From: Lacrimispora defluvii
Lineage (GTDB): Bacteria; Bacillota; Clostridia; Lachnospirales; Lachnospiraceae
Direction of reading: 5' to 3'
Length of the DNA stretch: 64,000 nt
NCBI GenBank assembly: GCA_013036995.1
Contig: JAAOXG010000016.1
Coordinates: 165,025 to 229,024 of the forward strand
Shown: one piece after another, positions 7,676 through 16,081 of the stretch
Numbering within the stretch: the first letter of the stretch is position 1
Layout: every line of letters starts with the position of its first letter
Position numbers and translations under genes: made by a program
The notes under the pieces: model-generated
Database searches by the model: none
The model's input: only the letters and a program-made list of their open reading frames with translations
Told to the model about the DNA's origin: nothing

Positions 7676-9613
7676 ATGAATTACGAGATTTTAAACACAC
7701 CATTTTCAATCGGAAATATGATTGTAAAGAATCGTATTGCCATGGCACCAATGGGACTTAACTCAGGCCATATTGACGGAACAATTGCTGATGATGAAAT
7801 TGATTATTTTGAAGAGCGGGCAAAAGGGGGAACCGGACTGATCATTATGGGCTGCCAATTCTTAACACAGGAACTGGCTCAGGGCTCCATGGAAGGATAT
7901 CTGGACAATACCTATGTGATTCCTCAATTAACCACATTGGTGGAAGCAGTTCACCGCTATGGAACAAAAATCTGTGCACAGCTGAGCTGCGGAACAGGAA
8001 AAAACGCATTTCCAAATATGTTAAATGGGAAGGCGCCTGTTTCTTCTTCTGCAATTCCTTCCATGTTTGATCCGAATTTAATGTGCCGCCAATTAACGGT
8101 TGAAGAAATCAAGACAATTATGAAGCAGTTTTCATTCTCTGCAAAAGTACTGAAGGATGCTGGTTTTGATGCCATTGAAGTTCATGGTCATGCAGGATAT
8201 TTAATCGATCAGTTTATGTCAGAAATCTGGAATAAAAGAACAGATGAGTATGGTGGAACACCGGAAAACCGTATGCGTTTTGCCGTTGAAATTGTACAAT
8301 CCATACGGGAAGCAGTGGGACCGGATATGCCCATCCTGTTTCGAATGGCAGTAAAGCATAATTTTGAAGGCGGACGTACCTTTGAGGAAACCATTCCTCT
8401 TATGCAGGAACTGGAAAAAGCCGGAGTCGATGCATTGGATATTGACAGCGGAAGCTATGAAAATATTGATTATATATTCCCACCTGCTTATCTGGGTGAT
8501 GCCTGTATGGCAGATGTTTGTGAGGTTGCACGCAGGGCAGTTAAAATTCCACTTTTAAATGCCGGTAACCATACTCCGGAAACAGCCGTTCAGTTAATTG
8601 AAAGCGGAAATGCTGATTTTGTATTGATGGGAAGACCTTTAATCGCTGAACCGGAGATGGCAAACAAAATCTTAACTAACCGCCGTGATGAAGTTCGTCC
8701 ATGTATTCGATGTAACGATGACTGCATCGGAAGAATTCTCACCAGACTGACGAAAATCAGCTGTTCCGTAAATCCAGCCACTGGATTTGAGAAACGTTTT
8801 AAACTTGAAAAGGCGGATAAACAGCAGCATGTAGTCGTAATCGGAGGAGGTCCTGGTGGAATGGAAGCGGCCAGAACAGCGGCGCTCATGGGACATAAGG
8901 TCGACTTGTATGAAAAAGAAAGTGATTTAGGGGGTCAATTACGCAGTGCAGCAACTCCTCCTTTTAAGAGCCAGCTGCGTGAACTGATTACCTGGTATAA
9001 GCGCCAGCTGGAGTTAACTGGTGTTACAGTTCATGTGAGTACGGAAATAGGAGAAGATGATCCGGTGTTTGAGAAGGCGGATGCGATCATCGTTGCTACC
9101 GGAGCAATTCCAATGATCCCCCCGATTAAGGGAATTGAACGTGCAATTAATGTTTTGGAAGCACATCTTGATGAAAGTAAGCTGAAAGGTGAAAAAATCA
9201 TATATTGCGGCGGCGGTCTGTCTTCCTGTGACAGTGCTTTGGAGACAGCATTAAAAGGAAAAAAGGTGGCAATCATTGAAATGCTTGATGAAGTGGCAGC
9301 TGGAGATCATATGATTAATAAAGCATCCCTAATACCAATGCTTTTAGAAAATAAAGTGGAACTTTATACCGGACATAAGGTGCTTGAAATCACGCCAGAA
9401 GGTGTTCGGGCAATGCAAAAAGACGGAAAAGAGGTTTTCCTTGAAGGAAACACAGTAGTTGCTTCCTTTGGAATGCTTCCTAACAATGAAACGGCGAAAG
9501 CCATTGATGCAAAATATCATAATAAGGTTCGCCTGATTGGTGATTGTACAAAAGTAGGCAAAGTAGGCGGTGCTGTGAGAAGCGGTATGTATGCTGCAAT
9601 GTCTTTAAGATAA
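7676..9613 (+). CDS. Old Yellow Enzyme family NADH:flavin oxidoreductase / 2-enoate reductase-type
   Basis: 645 residues with the three-part layout of 2,4-dienoyl-CoA reductase, 2-enoate reductase and BaiCD-type enzymes. An FMN TIM barrel (about 1-335) carries NRIAMAPMG, HGHAGYLIDQF and FVLMGRPLIAEPE. A 4Fe-4S motif has C343, C346, C350 and C363. The FAD/NAD(P) part starts with VVVIGGGPGGMEAARTA near 384 and has a second nucleotide motif IIYCGGGLSSCDSAL near 506. It should reduce an activated C=C bond with NADH in the cytoplasm; the substrate (enoate, bile acid, dienoyl-CoA) cannot be told. AGGAGGCGGC... lies just upstream (ribosome site GGAGG). Probably controlled by the adjacent PucR-type regulator. 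Confidence 0.88.
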   Translation: MNYEILNTPFSIGNMIVKNRIAMAPMGLNSGHIDGTIADDEIDYFEERAKGGTGLIIMGCQFLTQELAQGSMEGYLDNTYVIPQLTTLVEAVHRYGTKICAQLSCGTGKNAFPNMLNGKAPVSSSAIPSMFDPNLMCRQLTVEEIKTIMKQFSFSAKVLKDAGFDAIEVHGHAGYLIDQFMSEIWNKRTDEYGGTPENRMRFAVEIVQSIREAVGPDMPILFRMAVKHNFEGGRTFEETIPLMQELEKAGVDALDIDSGSYENIDYIFPPAYLGDACMADVCEVARRAVKIPLLNAGNHTPETAVQLIESGNADFVLMGRPLIAEPEMANKILTNRRDEVRPCIRCNDDCIGRILTRLTKISCSVNPATGFEKRFKLEKADKQQHVVVIGGGPGGMEAARTAALMGHKVDLYEKESDLGGQLRSAATPPFKSQLRELITWYKRQLELTGVTVHVSTEIGEDDPVFEKADAIIVATGAIPMIPPIKGIERAINVLEAHLDESKLKGEKIIYCGGGLSSCDSALETALKGKKVAIIEMLDEVAAGDHMINKASLIPMLLENKVELYTGHKVLEITPEGVRAMQKDGKEVFLEGNTVVASFGMLPNNETAKAIDAKYHNKVRLIGDCTKVGKVGGAVRSGMYAAMSLR

Positions 9614-9620
9614 TGGAATA

Positions 9621-9663
9621 CAGGGCAGGAATCCAGCAAGAGGATTGACCTGCCCTGTTTTTA
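9621..9663 (+). terminator. Rho-independent terminator after the flavoenzyme gene
   Basis: CAGGGCAGG plus AATCC pairs with GGATT plus CCTGCCCTG (14 pairs, 2-base bulge), followed by TTTTT. It lies between convergent genes; the opposite strand has no good T-run. Confidence 0.88.
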
Positions 9664-9667
9664 AATA

Positions 9668-10873
9668 TTATTTCTCATCACAAACCTGAAAAATATAGAA
9701 TTTCAGGTAGTAGGAGTTTTCATCTCCACTCCAGAGAATCGGGTGATCTGCAGACTGGGTGCGGTATTCCACCTGACGCAGGCGCTTATGAGCGCTTGCC
9801 GCCGCTTCTCTTATGGTTTTGGTAAACAGCTCCGGGGTCATGAAATGAGAGCAGGAGCAGGTGGCTAAATAACCGCCATCCGTAACAAGTTTTAATCCCC
9901 GGATATTGATTTCCCGATACCCCTTCACTGCGTTTTTTACGGAGTTTCTGGACTTGGTAAACGCGGGAGGGTCGAGAATAACCACATCGAATTTTTCTCC
10001 GGATTTCTCAAGCTCCGGAAGGAGTTCAAAAACATCGGCACAGCGGAAGGAGACACGATGGGAAAGTCCGTTTAACTCTGCATTCTCCCTTGCCTGCTCA
10101 ACTCCAAGTTCCGATGCATCCACTCCAATTACTTCTTTTGCACCTGCAATACCCGCGTTTAATGCGAAGGAACCGGTATGGGTGAAGCAGTCTAAAACCC
10201 GTTTGTCCCTGCATAAGCGTTTAATGGCAAGCCGGTTGTACTTCTGGTCCAGAAAGAATCCTGTTTTTTGACCATCTTCCACATCCACCATATATTTTAC
10301 ATCGTTCTCTGTAATCTCAACCTTGGTGTCAAATGGCTCTCCGATGAATCCCTTGAATCGTTCCATCCCTTCCTGAAGCCGTACCCTGGCATCGCTGCGT
10401 TCATAGATCCCCCGGATCTGAATTCCGTCTTCTGCTAGAATATTTTTCAGCTTTTCAAGAATCACAGGTTTTAAACGGTCAATACCCAGTGCAAGAGATT
10501 CCACTACCAGAACATCAGAGAACTTGTCCACTACGATTCCCGGAAGAAAATCGGCTTCTCCGAAGATAATCCGGCAGCTGCTGGTGTCTACGGTTGTTTT
10601 CCGGTATTCCCATGCGTTTCGGACCCGCATTTCAATGAAATCCTCATTGATCTCCACATCTTTTTTCCGTGTCATCATGCGGACTGTGATTTTTGAGTTG
10701 GTATTAATAAAGCCCCGGCCCAGGCAGTAGCCGTCAAAATCATGGACAGTAATAATATCTCCGTTGGTATAATCTCCTGTTATGGTATCAATTTCGTTGT
10801 CAAAAATCCACATTCCTCCGGCTTTTAAAGACCGTCCTTCTCCCTTTTTAATTCTTACAATAGCTGTTTCCAT
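9668..10873 (-). CDS. rlmI: RlmI-type 23S rRNA m5C methyltransferase
   Basis: 401 residues. An N-terminal PUA domain (about 1-80, with GGMWIFDNEID) precedes a middle domain and a class I SAM methyltransferase fold. Motif I is VLDCFTHTGSFALNAG near residue 225, motif IV is VVILDPPAFTKSR near 293, and ATCSCSHFM supplies the catalytic-type cysteine. The family methylates C1962 of 23S rRNA. AAGGAGT lies 9 bases before the ATG at 10873. It follows the ECF S-component gene by 19 bases on the same strand, so it is probably the last gene of a three-gene operon; the functional link is not obvious. Confidence 0.88.
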   Translation of the reverse strand: METAIVRIKKGEGRSLKAGGMWIFDNEIDTITGDYTNGDIITVHDFDGYCLGRGFINTNSKITVRMMTRKKDVEINEDFIEMRVRNAWEYRKTTVDTSSCRIIFGEADFLPGIVVDKFSDVLVVESLALGIDRLKPVILEKLKNILAEDGIQIRGIYERSDARVRLQEGMERFKGFIGEPFDTKVEITENDVKYMVDVEDGQKTGFFLDQKYNRLAIKRLCRDKRVLDCFTHTGSFALNAGIAGAKEVIGVDASELGVEQARENAELNGLSHRVSFRCADVFELLPELEKSGEKFDVVILDPPAFTKSRNSVKNAVKGYREINIRGLKLVTDGGYLATCSCSHFMTPELFTKTIREAAASAHKRLRQVEYRTQSADHPILWSGDENSYYLKFYIFQVCDEK

Positions 10874-10892
10874 AGTCTGATACTCCTTTGCT

Positions 10893-11408
10893 TTATGATT
10901 GATGCTGTTTCAGCCGGACCAGCAGCTGATATAAGGGCTTAAATAAAATAAGTGAAATAGTGAAATTCCCCATACCGTGGAGGATGTCAAATGGTATTCC
11001 GGCAGTCCACCAGACAAAGGCTGCATACGGTCCTCCGGTCAGAAGAGTGGGCAGAGAGGAAAATAAACCAAACAGCATTCCAAAGGTTCCTGACAGCAGT
11101 GCAGCGGAAAATGGTGATGGGCAGTTCTTATTATAAAGAAGAAAAATGGCAGCTGGAATAATCGCCCATACATACAGGTAAGAAAACCACCATATGCCAA
11201 TTCCCCAGAATAATCCTTCCAATAGAACAAACACGTACAGGATAATCCATACGTGTCTGCCAAATACCAAAGTGTATAAAATTAAAAACAAAGAGACCAT
11301 CTCCATATTGGGCAGCCAGGATAAGCTTACCTGACTGATCAGTAACAGTGAACTTAAAAACCCATCAATTACCAGATTCTTCGTGGTAATGGGACGATAT
11401 TGTTTCAT
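10893..11408 (-). CDS. ECF transporter S component (possible corrinoid uptake)
   Basis: 171 residues, very hydrophobic, with five to six predicted membrane helices and an ECF S-component pattern (short polar N-terminus, tandem Trp-rich helices, and a C-terminal helix with HGMGNF). S components bind a vitamin and dock on the shared EcfT/A/A' module, which is not encoded here. The ATG overlaps the stop of the DUF4430 gene by 4 bases (ATGA), so the two proteins are translationally coupled. DUF4430 resembles the C-terminal domain of transcobalamin-like proteins, which makes cobalamin or another corrinoid the best substrate guess. No cobalamin riboswitch is seen in the leader. The substrate is inference. 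Confidence 0.7.
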   Translation of the reverse strand: MKQYRPITTKNLVIDGFLSSLLLISQVSLSWLPNMEMVSLFLILYTLVFGRHVWIILYVFVLLEGLFWGIGIWWFSYLYVWAIIPAAIFLLYNKNCPSPFSAALLSGTFGMLFGLFSSLPTLLTGGPYAAFVWWTAGIPFDILHGMGNFTISLILFKPLYQLLVRLKQHQS

Positions 11409-11836
11409 GCCCCGCCGCCTTTACCATCAGAGAGGGTGTACTGAAAGGTGTAGTGTTCCCCGTCTTTAATCGCCTGCTGGCTGACGCCGTAATTACATGG
11501 TTCTCCGTTACAAAGAAGAGCCCAGTAGGCACCGTCTTTTTTATAATCGGCCTGTTTGCCATTAATTTTAATCACCATCAGGCCCGTTTCCTCGGTGGTG
11601 GTCCCTTCCAGAGTAAGACCTGGTATGGCATTTATGGCTTCCAGTAAGAACTGGGCTTCCGTCTTTAACTGATAGTGGTCTGTTGTCCCGTCCTTGTATA
11701 CTACATCTACGGTAATGTTCTTGGTTCCCGCCATAGGAACCGGCCTTGTCAGAGTATAGATGACTAACAGCAGTGCCAGGACTGCTATTGCGGTACAGCC
11801 TCCCAAAAAGGGAGAGAGCCTTTTGAATCGATTCAT
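11405..11836 (-). CDS. DUF4430 surface protein
   Basis: 143 residues. An N-terminal membrane segment (AVLALLLVIYTL, about 17-30) acts as signal anchor, followed by an extracellular DUF4430 domain with ITVDVVYKDG, an ALLCNGEPCNYGV segment and HYTFQYTLSD near the end. DUF4430 belongs to the beta-grasp group that includes the transcobalamin C-terminal domain. I start at ATG 11836 because AAGGAAG lies about 10 bases upstream and because a good promoter at 11879-11908 lies inside the longer reading from 11923, which excludes that longer start. It is coupled to the ECF S-component gene by a 4-base overlap. Likely role: capture of a vitamin at the cell surface (inference). Confidence 0.72.
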   Translation of the reverse strand: MNRFKRLSPFLGGCTAIAVLALLLVIYTLTRPVPMAGTKNITVDVVYKDGTTDHYQLKTEAQFLLEAINAIPGLTLEGTTTEETGLMVIKINGKQADYKKDGAYWALLCNGEPCNYGVSQQAIKDGEHYTFQYTLSDGKGGGA

Positions 11837-11878
11837 GTTATGCTGACTTCCTTTTTCATTATTCAAATAGCACAGATT

Positions 11879-11908
11879 AGTATAGCATACAAGAGAGGAC
11901 TGCCGCAA
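11879..11908 (-). promoter_or_regulatory. Sigma-A promoter of the DUF4430/ECF-S/RlmI operon
   Basis: On the minus strand TTGCGG (11908-11903), an 18-base spacer and TATACT (11884-11879), giving a leader of about 35 bases before the ATG at 11836. Confidence 0.6.
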
Positions 11909-11924
11909 GGTGAGAATTTCCATC

Positions 11925-11953
11925 TTTTCTTAAAAACTTAAGTGATGTATAAT
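11925..11953 (+). promoter_or_regulatory. Candidate sigma-A promoter of the sirtuin-like gene
   Basis: TTTTCT (11925-11930), 17-base spacer and perfect TATAAT (11948-11953), 35 bases before ATG 11988. The -35 is weak. Confidence 0.5.
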
Positions 11954-11987
11954 GGATCAGTACTGTAGAAAAGAAGGTGGATAACGT

Positions 11988-12605
11988 ATGGCTTTGAAAG
12001 AGCAGATATTAAATGAAATAAAGGAATGTGAGAAGCTTTTAATTGGAATCGGAGAGGAATGGAACAGCCTTTTAGCTGGCGGGGAAGCCAGTCTCTATGA
12101 GAAGCTGGGCGGACTTATAAAAGACAAGGATTATTTTATTGTCACAACACTGACCAATGGAGAGTTGATGAAGTCCGGTCTGGATCCAAAACGTATGGTA
12201 GCACCCTGTGGCAATGTAACCTGGAGACAGTGTTCCAAAGCCTGTACGAAAGATATCTGGGAACCTGGAGAGATCGCTGATGATATCTGCCCTCATTGTG
12301 GAGAGCCGCTGACTGGAAATACCATTCAGGCGGAAACTTATATTGAAGAGGGGTATCTTCCCCAGTGGAATGCCTATACCAGATGGCTGGCAGGAACACT
12401 GAATAAAAAACTTCTGATTATAGAACTTGGTGTGGGATTTAAAACGCCGACTGTAATCCGGTGGCCTTTTGAGAAAACGGCTTCCGTAAATAACAAGGCA
12501 TTTTTGTACCGCATTCATGGAAGTTTTGCACAGCTATCCGAAGGACTGCGGGGAAAGGCAGAATCAATTCCTGTAAATTCTGTTGAATTCTTAGAAAGCA
12601 TTTAG
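11988..12605 (+). CDS. Divergent SIR2/sirtuin-like protein
   Basis: 205 residues. It contains a zinc-ribbon-like cysteine set (CSKAC near residue 81-85 and CPHCG near 101-105) and a late LLIIELGVGFKTPTVIRWPFE segment that matches the sirtuin Rossmann end. At the N-terminus, where sirtuins have GAGIS, it has LLIGIGEEWN, so the NAD-binding loop is altered and the usual catalytic histidine is not obvious. It might be a deacylase-like or ADP-ribosyl-handling enzyme, or a pseudo-enzyme. AAGAAGGTGG lies upstream of the ATG. It is 72 bases before hisH, which has its own promoter. I could not identify a partner or substrate. Confidence 0.6.
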   Translation: MALKEQILNEIKECEKLLIGIGEEWNSLLAGGEASLYEKLGGLIKDKDYFIVTTLTNGELMKSGLDPKRMVAPCGNVTWRQCSKACTKDIWEPGEIADDICPHCGEPLTGNTIQAETYIEEGYLPQWNAYTRWLAGTLNKKLLIIELGVGFKTPTVIRWPFEKTASVNNKAFLYRIHGSFAQLSEGLRGKAESIPVNSVEFLESI

Positions 12606-12617
12606 TCACGTTTTGCG

Positions 12618-12646
12618 TTGTGCAGGATCAGGGACTGTGTTAGAAT
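12618..12646 (+). promoter_or_regulatory. Sigma-A promoter of hisHF
   Basis: TTGTGC (12618-12623), 17-base spacer and TAGAAT (12641-12646), 31 bases before the hisH ATG. Confidence 0.65.
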
Positions 12647-12677
12647 ATTGGAAAAAGGCGAAAAAGAGGTGGCTGCC

Positions 12678-13286
12678 ATGATTGCGATTATTGACTATGA
12701 TGCCGGAAACTTAAAAAGTGTGGAAAAAGCCCTTACTTCGTTAGGGGAGATACCGGTGGTAACCCGGGATAAGGAAACCATACTTGCAGCAGACAAAGTG
12801 ATTCTACCAGGTGTGGGTGCATTTGGCGACGCCATGGATAAACTTTGCCAGTATGACCTGCCAGATGTGATCCGGAAGGTAACAGAAAAAGGTACTCCAT
12901 TTCTGGGAATCTGCTTAGGACAGCAGCTGTTATTTGACAGCAGCGAGGAAGGTGAAGGAGTCAAAGGACTTTCTATTCTTCCGGGGAAAATTGTCCGTTT
13001 TCCGGACCAGTCAGGTCTTAAGGTTCCCCATATGGGCTGGAACAGCCTGACAATCAGGCCGGGCGCAAGACTTTTTAAAGGTCTGGATTCCGGTGCATAT
13101 GTTTATTTTGTCCATTCATATTATTTAGAAGCAGACAGGGAATCGGATGTTGCCGCCTCCTGTGAGTACGGTGTGGCTTTTGGGGCATCGGTGGAACGGG
13201 ATAATGTCTTTGCCTGCCAGTTCCACCCGGAAAAGAGCGGAGATACCGGTCTTAAGATACTGAAAAACTTCATTGAACTGACATAA
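12678..13286 (+). CDS. hisH: Imidazole glycerol phosphate synthase, glutaminase subunit HisH
   Basis: 202 residues of a class I glutamine amidotransferase. The nucleophile is C79 in GICLGQQ, and H183 and E185 lie in QFHPEKSG. It supplies ammonia to HisF for formation of imidazole glycerol phosphate and AICAR in histidine synthesis. ATG 12678 is preceded by GAGGTGG; a reading that starts at 12618 would begin at the -35 element of the promoter and is rejected. hisF follows after 12 bases. Other his genes are not in this window. Confidence 0.96.
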   Translation: MIAIIDYDAGNLKSVEKALTSLGEIPVVTRDKETILAADKVILPGVGAFGDAMDKLCQYDLPDVIRKVTEKGTPFLGICLGQQLLFDSSEEGEGVKGLSILPGKIVRFPDQSGLKVPHMGWNSLTIRPGARLFKGLDSGAYVYFVHSYYLEADRESDVAASCEYGVAFGASVERDNVFACQFHPEKSGDTGLKILKNFIELT

Positions 13287-13298
13287 AGGAGGAACCGG

Positions 13299-14060
13299 AT
13301 GCTTACAAAACGAATCATTCCATGTCTGGATGTACATAACGCAAGAGTGGTAAAGGGTGTTAATTTCGTTAATTTACAGGATGCCGGAGATCCGGTGGAA
13401 ATTGCAGCAGCCTATGATAAAGCTGGAGCAGATGAGCTGGTATTTCTTGATATTACAGCTTCCTCCGACAATCGTAATACAGTGGTTGACATGGTACGCC
13501 GGGTTGCAGAAAAGGTCTTTATTCCATTTACGGTAGGCGGAGGAATCCGGACAGTAGAAGATTTTAAGATGCTTTTACGGGAAGGGGCGGATAAGATATC
13601 CATTAATTCCTCTGCGATCAATACACCCAGACTGATTTCTGATGCTGCTGATAAGTTTGGGCGCCAGTGCGTGGTGGTTGCCATTGATGCAAGAAGGAGG
13701 GCTGACGGAAGCGGCTGGAATGTCTTTAAGAACGGCGGAAGAATCGATACAGGACTGGATGCGGTAGAGTGGGCTATAAAAGCAGACCGTCTGGGAGCCG
13801 GAGAGATTCTGCTCACCAGCATGGACTGTGACGGTACAAAAGCTGGTTATGATGATGAACTGAACCGGATCATTGCAGAGTCTGTATCCGTTCCAGTCAT
13901 TGCGTCGGGCGGAGCTGGAACCATGGAACATTTTCACAGCGCTCTTACAGAGGGCAAGGCAGATGCGGCTCTGGCGGCCTCTCTGTTTCATTACAAAGAA
14001 CTGGAAATTATGGAGTTAAAACGGTACTTATCAGAGAAAGGAGTGCCGGTTCGGATTTAA
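13299..14060 (+). CDS. hisF: Imidazole glycerol phosphate synthase, cyclase subunit HisF
   Basis: 253 residues, the usual length of this TIM-barrel enzyme. Catalytic aspartates sit in [13 protein letters not shown] (near D11) and in [13 protein letters not shown] (near D176 of SMDCDG); phosphate loops are FTVGGGIR and VIASGGAG. With HisH it converts PRFAR and ammonia to IGP and AICAR. AAGGAGG lies 9 bases upstream. It is followed by ung at 18 bases, so the operon appears to continue. Confidence 0.97.
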   Translation: MLTKRIIPCLDVHNARVVKGVNFVNLQDAGDPVEIAAAYDKAGADELVFLDITASSDNRNTVVDMVRRVAEKVFIPFTVGGGIRTVEDFKMLLREGADKISINSSAINTPRLISDAADKFGRQCVVVAIDARRRADGSGWNVFKNGGRIDTGLDAVEWAIKADRLGAGEILLTSMDCDGTKAGYDDELNRIIAESVSVPVIASGGAGTMEHFHSALTEGKADAALAASLFHYKELEIMELKRYLSEKGVPVRI

Positions 14061-14078
14061 AGATGCAAAGGAGAAAAA

Positions 14079-14753
14079 ATGGGAGCAATTGATAACGACT
14101 GGCTGGAACCCTTAAACGGGGAATTTAAAAAGCCATATTACAGGGAACTTTATCAGAAGGTGAGGAAAGAGTACGAAACGACCCAGGTCTTTCCAGACCC
14201 CAATGACATATTCAATGCGTTTCAGTTTACCCCCCTTTCCAAGGTTAAGGCGGTAATACTGGGGCAGGATCCTTATCACAACGTGGGTCAGGCTCATGGC
14301 CTGTGCTTTTCTGTGAAGCCTGATGTGGATATTCCGCCGTCACTGGTGAACATCTATCAGGAACTGAGAGATGATCTTGGCTGTGAGGTTCCTAACAACG
14401 GATACTTAAAAAAATGGGCAGATCAGGGAATTATGTTATTAAATACCGTACTGACTGTAAGAGCACATGCAGCTAACTCCCATCAGGGAATTGGCTGGGA
14501 GACTTTTACGGATGCGGCTATTAGGATTTTAAATGAGCAGGATCGCCCTATGGTCTTTCTTTTATGGGGGCGTCCCGCACAGAATAAGAAGGCAATGCTT
14601 ACAAATCCCAAGCACTTAATACTGGAAGCGCCACATCCCAGTCCTCTTTCCGCTTACAGAGGATTCTTTGGATGCAGACATTTCAGCAAAACCAACGCTT
14701 ATCTGGAGGCAAATGGAATGACTCCCATTGACTGGCAGATAGAAAATATTTAA
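14079..14753 (+). CDS. ung: Uracil-DNA glycosylase
   Basis: 224 residues of family 1 UDG. The water-activating motif is GQDPYHNVGQAHG near residue 64, with the uracil-binding FLLWG region and the DNA-intercalation motif HPSPLSAYRGFFG near 187. It removes uracil from DNA as the first step of base excision repair. A GGAG site precedes the ATG. Gaps of 18 bases to hisF and 15 bases to uppP suggest one transcript. Confidence 0.96.
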   Translation: MGAIDNDWLEPLNGEFKKPYYRELYQKVRKEYETTQVFPDPNDIFNAFQFTPLSKVKAVILGQDPYHNVGQAHGLCFSVKPDVDIPPSLVNIYQELRDDLGCEVPNNGYLKKWADQGIMLLNTVLTVRAHAANSHQGIGWETFTDAAIRILNEQDRPMVFLLWGRPAQNKKAMLTNPKHLILEAPHPSPLSAYRGFFGCRHFSKTNAYLEANGMTPIDWQIENI

Positions 14754-14768
14754 AACAGAGGAATTAAG

Positions 14769-15602
14769 ATGAATATTATTGAGATATTAAAAGTTATCGT
14801 TCTGGGAATCGTGGAAGGATTTACAGAATGGCTGCCAATCAGCAGCACCGGTCATATGATTTTAGTAGATGAGATCATTCATTTAAACCAGCCGGACAGT
14901 TATAAAAACATGTTTCTGGTTGTGATCCAGCTGGGGGCGATTCTTGCAGTAGTAGTGTTGTATTTTGACAGGTTAAATCCATTTTCACCAAGAAAAAAGG
15001 CGGCTCAGAAGAAGGCAGCATTTATTTTGTGGAGCAAGATTATACTGGCATGTCTGCCCGCGGCTGTGATTGGAATATTAGTGGATGACATCCTGGATAA
15101 ATATCTAATGAACGGCTATGTAGTAGCAGCCACTTTAATTATATACGGTGTTCTCTTTCTTGTGATTGAGAACCGGAACAAGTACCGCAACTTTGAAGTG
15201 CAGAAGGTGGGAGAGATATCTTACCAGACAGCTCTTTATATTGGGTTGTTCCAGCTGCTTTCCTTAATTCCCGGTACATCCCGTTCCGGATCCACCATAC
15301 TGGGTGCCATGATTTTAGGCTGCTCCAGAGCGGCATCAGCTGAATTTTCATTCTTTCTTGGGATCCCGGTTATGTTTGGCGCAAGCCTTTTAAAGATTGT
15401 GAAATTCGGTTTTAATTTTTCAGGAGCTCAGGTTTTTTATCTGATTTTGGGTATGGTAGTGGCATTTGCTGTTTCTGTGTATGCGATTAAGTTCCTTATG
15501 GGATATATCAGACAGCATGATTTTAAATTTTTTGGATATTACAGAATTGTCCTTGGGGCAATAGTACTTTTGTATTTTGGTGTAACCGCATTCCTGGGTT
15601 AA
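14769..15602 (+). CDS. uppP: Undecaprenyl-diphosphatase UppP (BacA type)
   Basis: 277 residues with about eight membrane segments. Signature motifs are GFTEWLPISSTGHM near residue 17 and PGTSRSGST near 174, which carry the catalytic glutamate and serine/arginine residues. It recycles undecaprenyl diphosphate to the monophosphate carrier for peptidoglycan synthesis and gives bacitracin tolerance. AGAGGAATT... provides the ribosome site. It is the last gene of the hisH-hisF-ung-uppP run and is followed by a terminator. Confidence 0.96.
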   Translation: MNIIEILKVIVLGIVEGFTEWLPISSTGHMILVDEIIHLNQPDSYKNMFLVVIQLGAILAVVVLYFDRLNPFSPRKKAAQKKAAFILWSKIILACLPAAVIGILVDDILDKYLMNGYVVAATLIIYGVLFLVIENRNKYRNFEVQKVGEISYQTALYIGLFQLLSLIPGTSRSGSTILGAMILGCSRAASAEFSFFLGIPVMFGASLLKIVKFGFNFSGAQVFYLILGMVVAFAVSVYAIKFLMGYIRQHDFKFFGYYRIVLGAIVLLYFGVTAFLG

Positions 15603-15613
15603 GGGAACCATGA

Positions 15614-15664
15614 AAAAGAGAGCTGTCCGCCGGCCAATCGCCGCGGTCAACTCTCTTTTGTATT
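15614..15664 (+). terminator. Terminator between uppP and the convergent HPr-like gene
   Basis: AAAAGAGAG (15614-15622) pairs with CTCTCTTTT (15651-15659) around a GC-rich 28-base loop. The tail is only TTTTG, but the stem itself has A- and T-rich ends and can serve both strands. Confidence 0.7.
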
Positions 15665-15692
15665 GTAGGTCATATGGGTTCCTTTCCGACGT

Positions 15693-15938
15693 CTACGGTC
15701 TAAACAGCATTCCGATCCGCCCTTCAGCAGCCAGTTCATCTTCGCCGTCGAAGTTAAATAATAAATTCCGATTCTGTGTAACCAGTCCCATCTTCATTTC
15801 ATCGTAGTCTTTAACATTAACTCTGGTCAACCCGTAATCAATATAGATATCACACATAAATGCATTGGCAGTATTGATCAGGAGTGCCAGCGGAATGGGA
15901 ATGGTACGCAGCTGGATATCGACATTCATCGTCCGCAT
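15693..15938 (-). CDS. HPr-like protein lacking the phosphoacceptor histidine
   Basis: 81 residues with the C-terminal half of an HPr fold: DIYIDYGLTRVNVKDYDEMKMGL followed by FDGEDELAAEGRIGMLF, which aligns with the VNaKS...GL and adG.dE.eA regions of HPr. The region that should hold GxHARPA is IPIPLALLINTANAF, with no histidine, so PTS phosphotransfer is not possible at the normal site. Clostridia often carry such paralogues; function is unknown. ATG 15938 has GGAGG 6 bases upstream; an inner Met three codons later is possible. The gene is convergent with uppP. Confidence 0.6.
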   Translation of the reverse strand: MRTMNVDIQLRTIPIPLALLINTANAFMCDIYIDYGLTRVNVKDYDEMKMGLVTQNRNLLFNFDGEDELAAEGRIGMLFRP

Positions 15939-15960
15939 ATCCGTACCTCCTTCTCTTTAG

Positions 15961-15977
15961 CACCGGTCACGCCGGTG
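15961..15977. other. Short GC-rich hairpin upstream of the HPr-like gene
   Basis: CACCGG-TCACG-CCGGTG is a 6-bp stem in an otherwise AT-rich gap. It lies in the leader (minus-strand view) of the HPr-like gene, just before its ribosome site. Its purpose is unknown. Confidence 0.4.
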
Positions 15978-16081
15978 TGGGCTTATGAAACGTTACGTAT
16001 AGGGGTAACTCTGGTAGTTTCATTTTACTCAATTCTATTTGAAATTACAAGAGTGAAAATAAAAAACTGGAAGCTGGGTAT

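Noticed and set aside
9906..10271. A long plus-strand open frame of 121 codons
   Set aside because: It is antisense to the RlmI gene, which has strong family motifs; no ribosome site and no family likeness.
11837..11923. A longer N-terminus for the DUF4430 protein
   Set aside because: The extension overlaps the promoter at 11879-11908, lacks a ribosome site and has no signal-peptide character.
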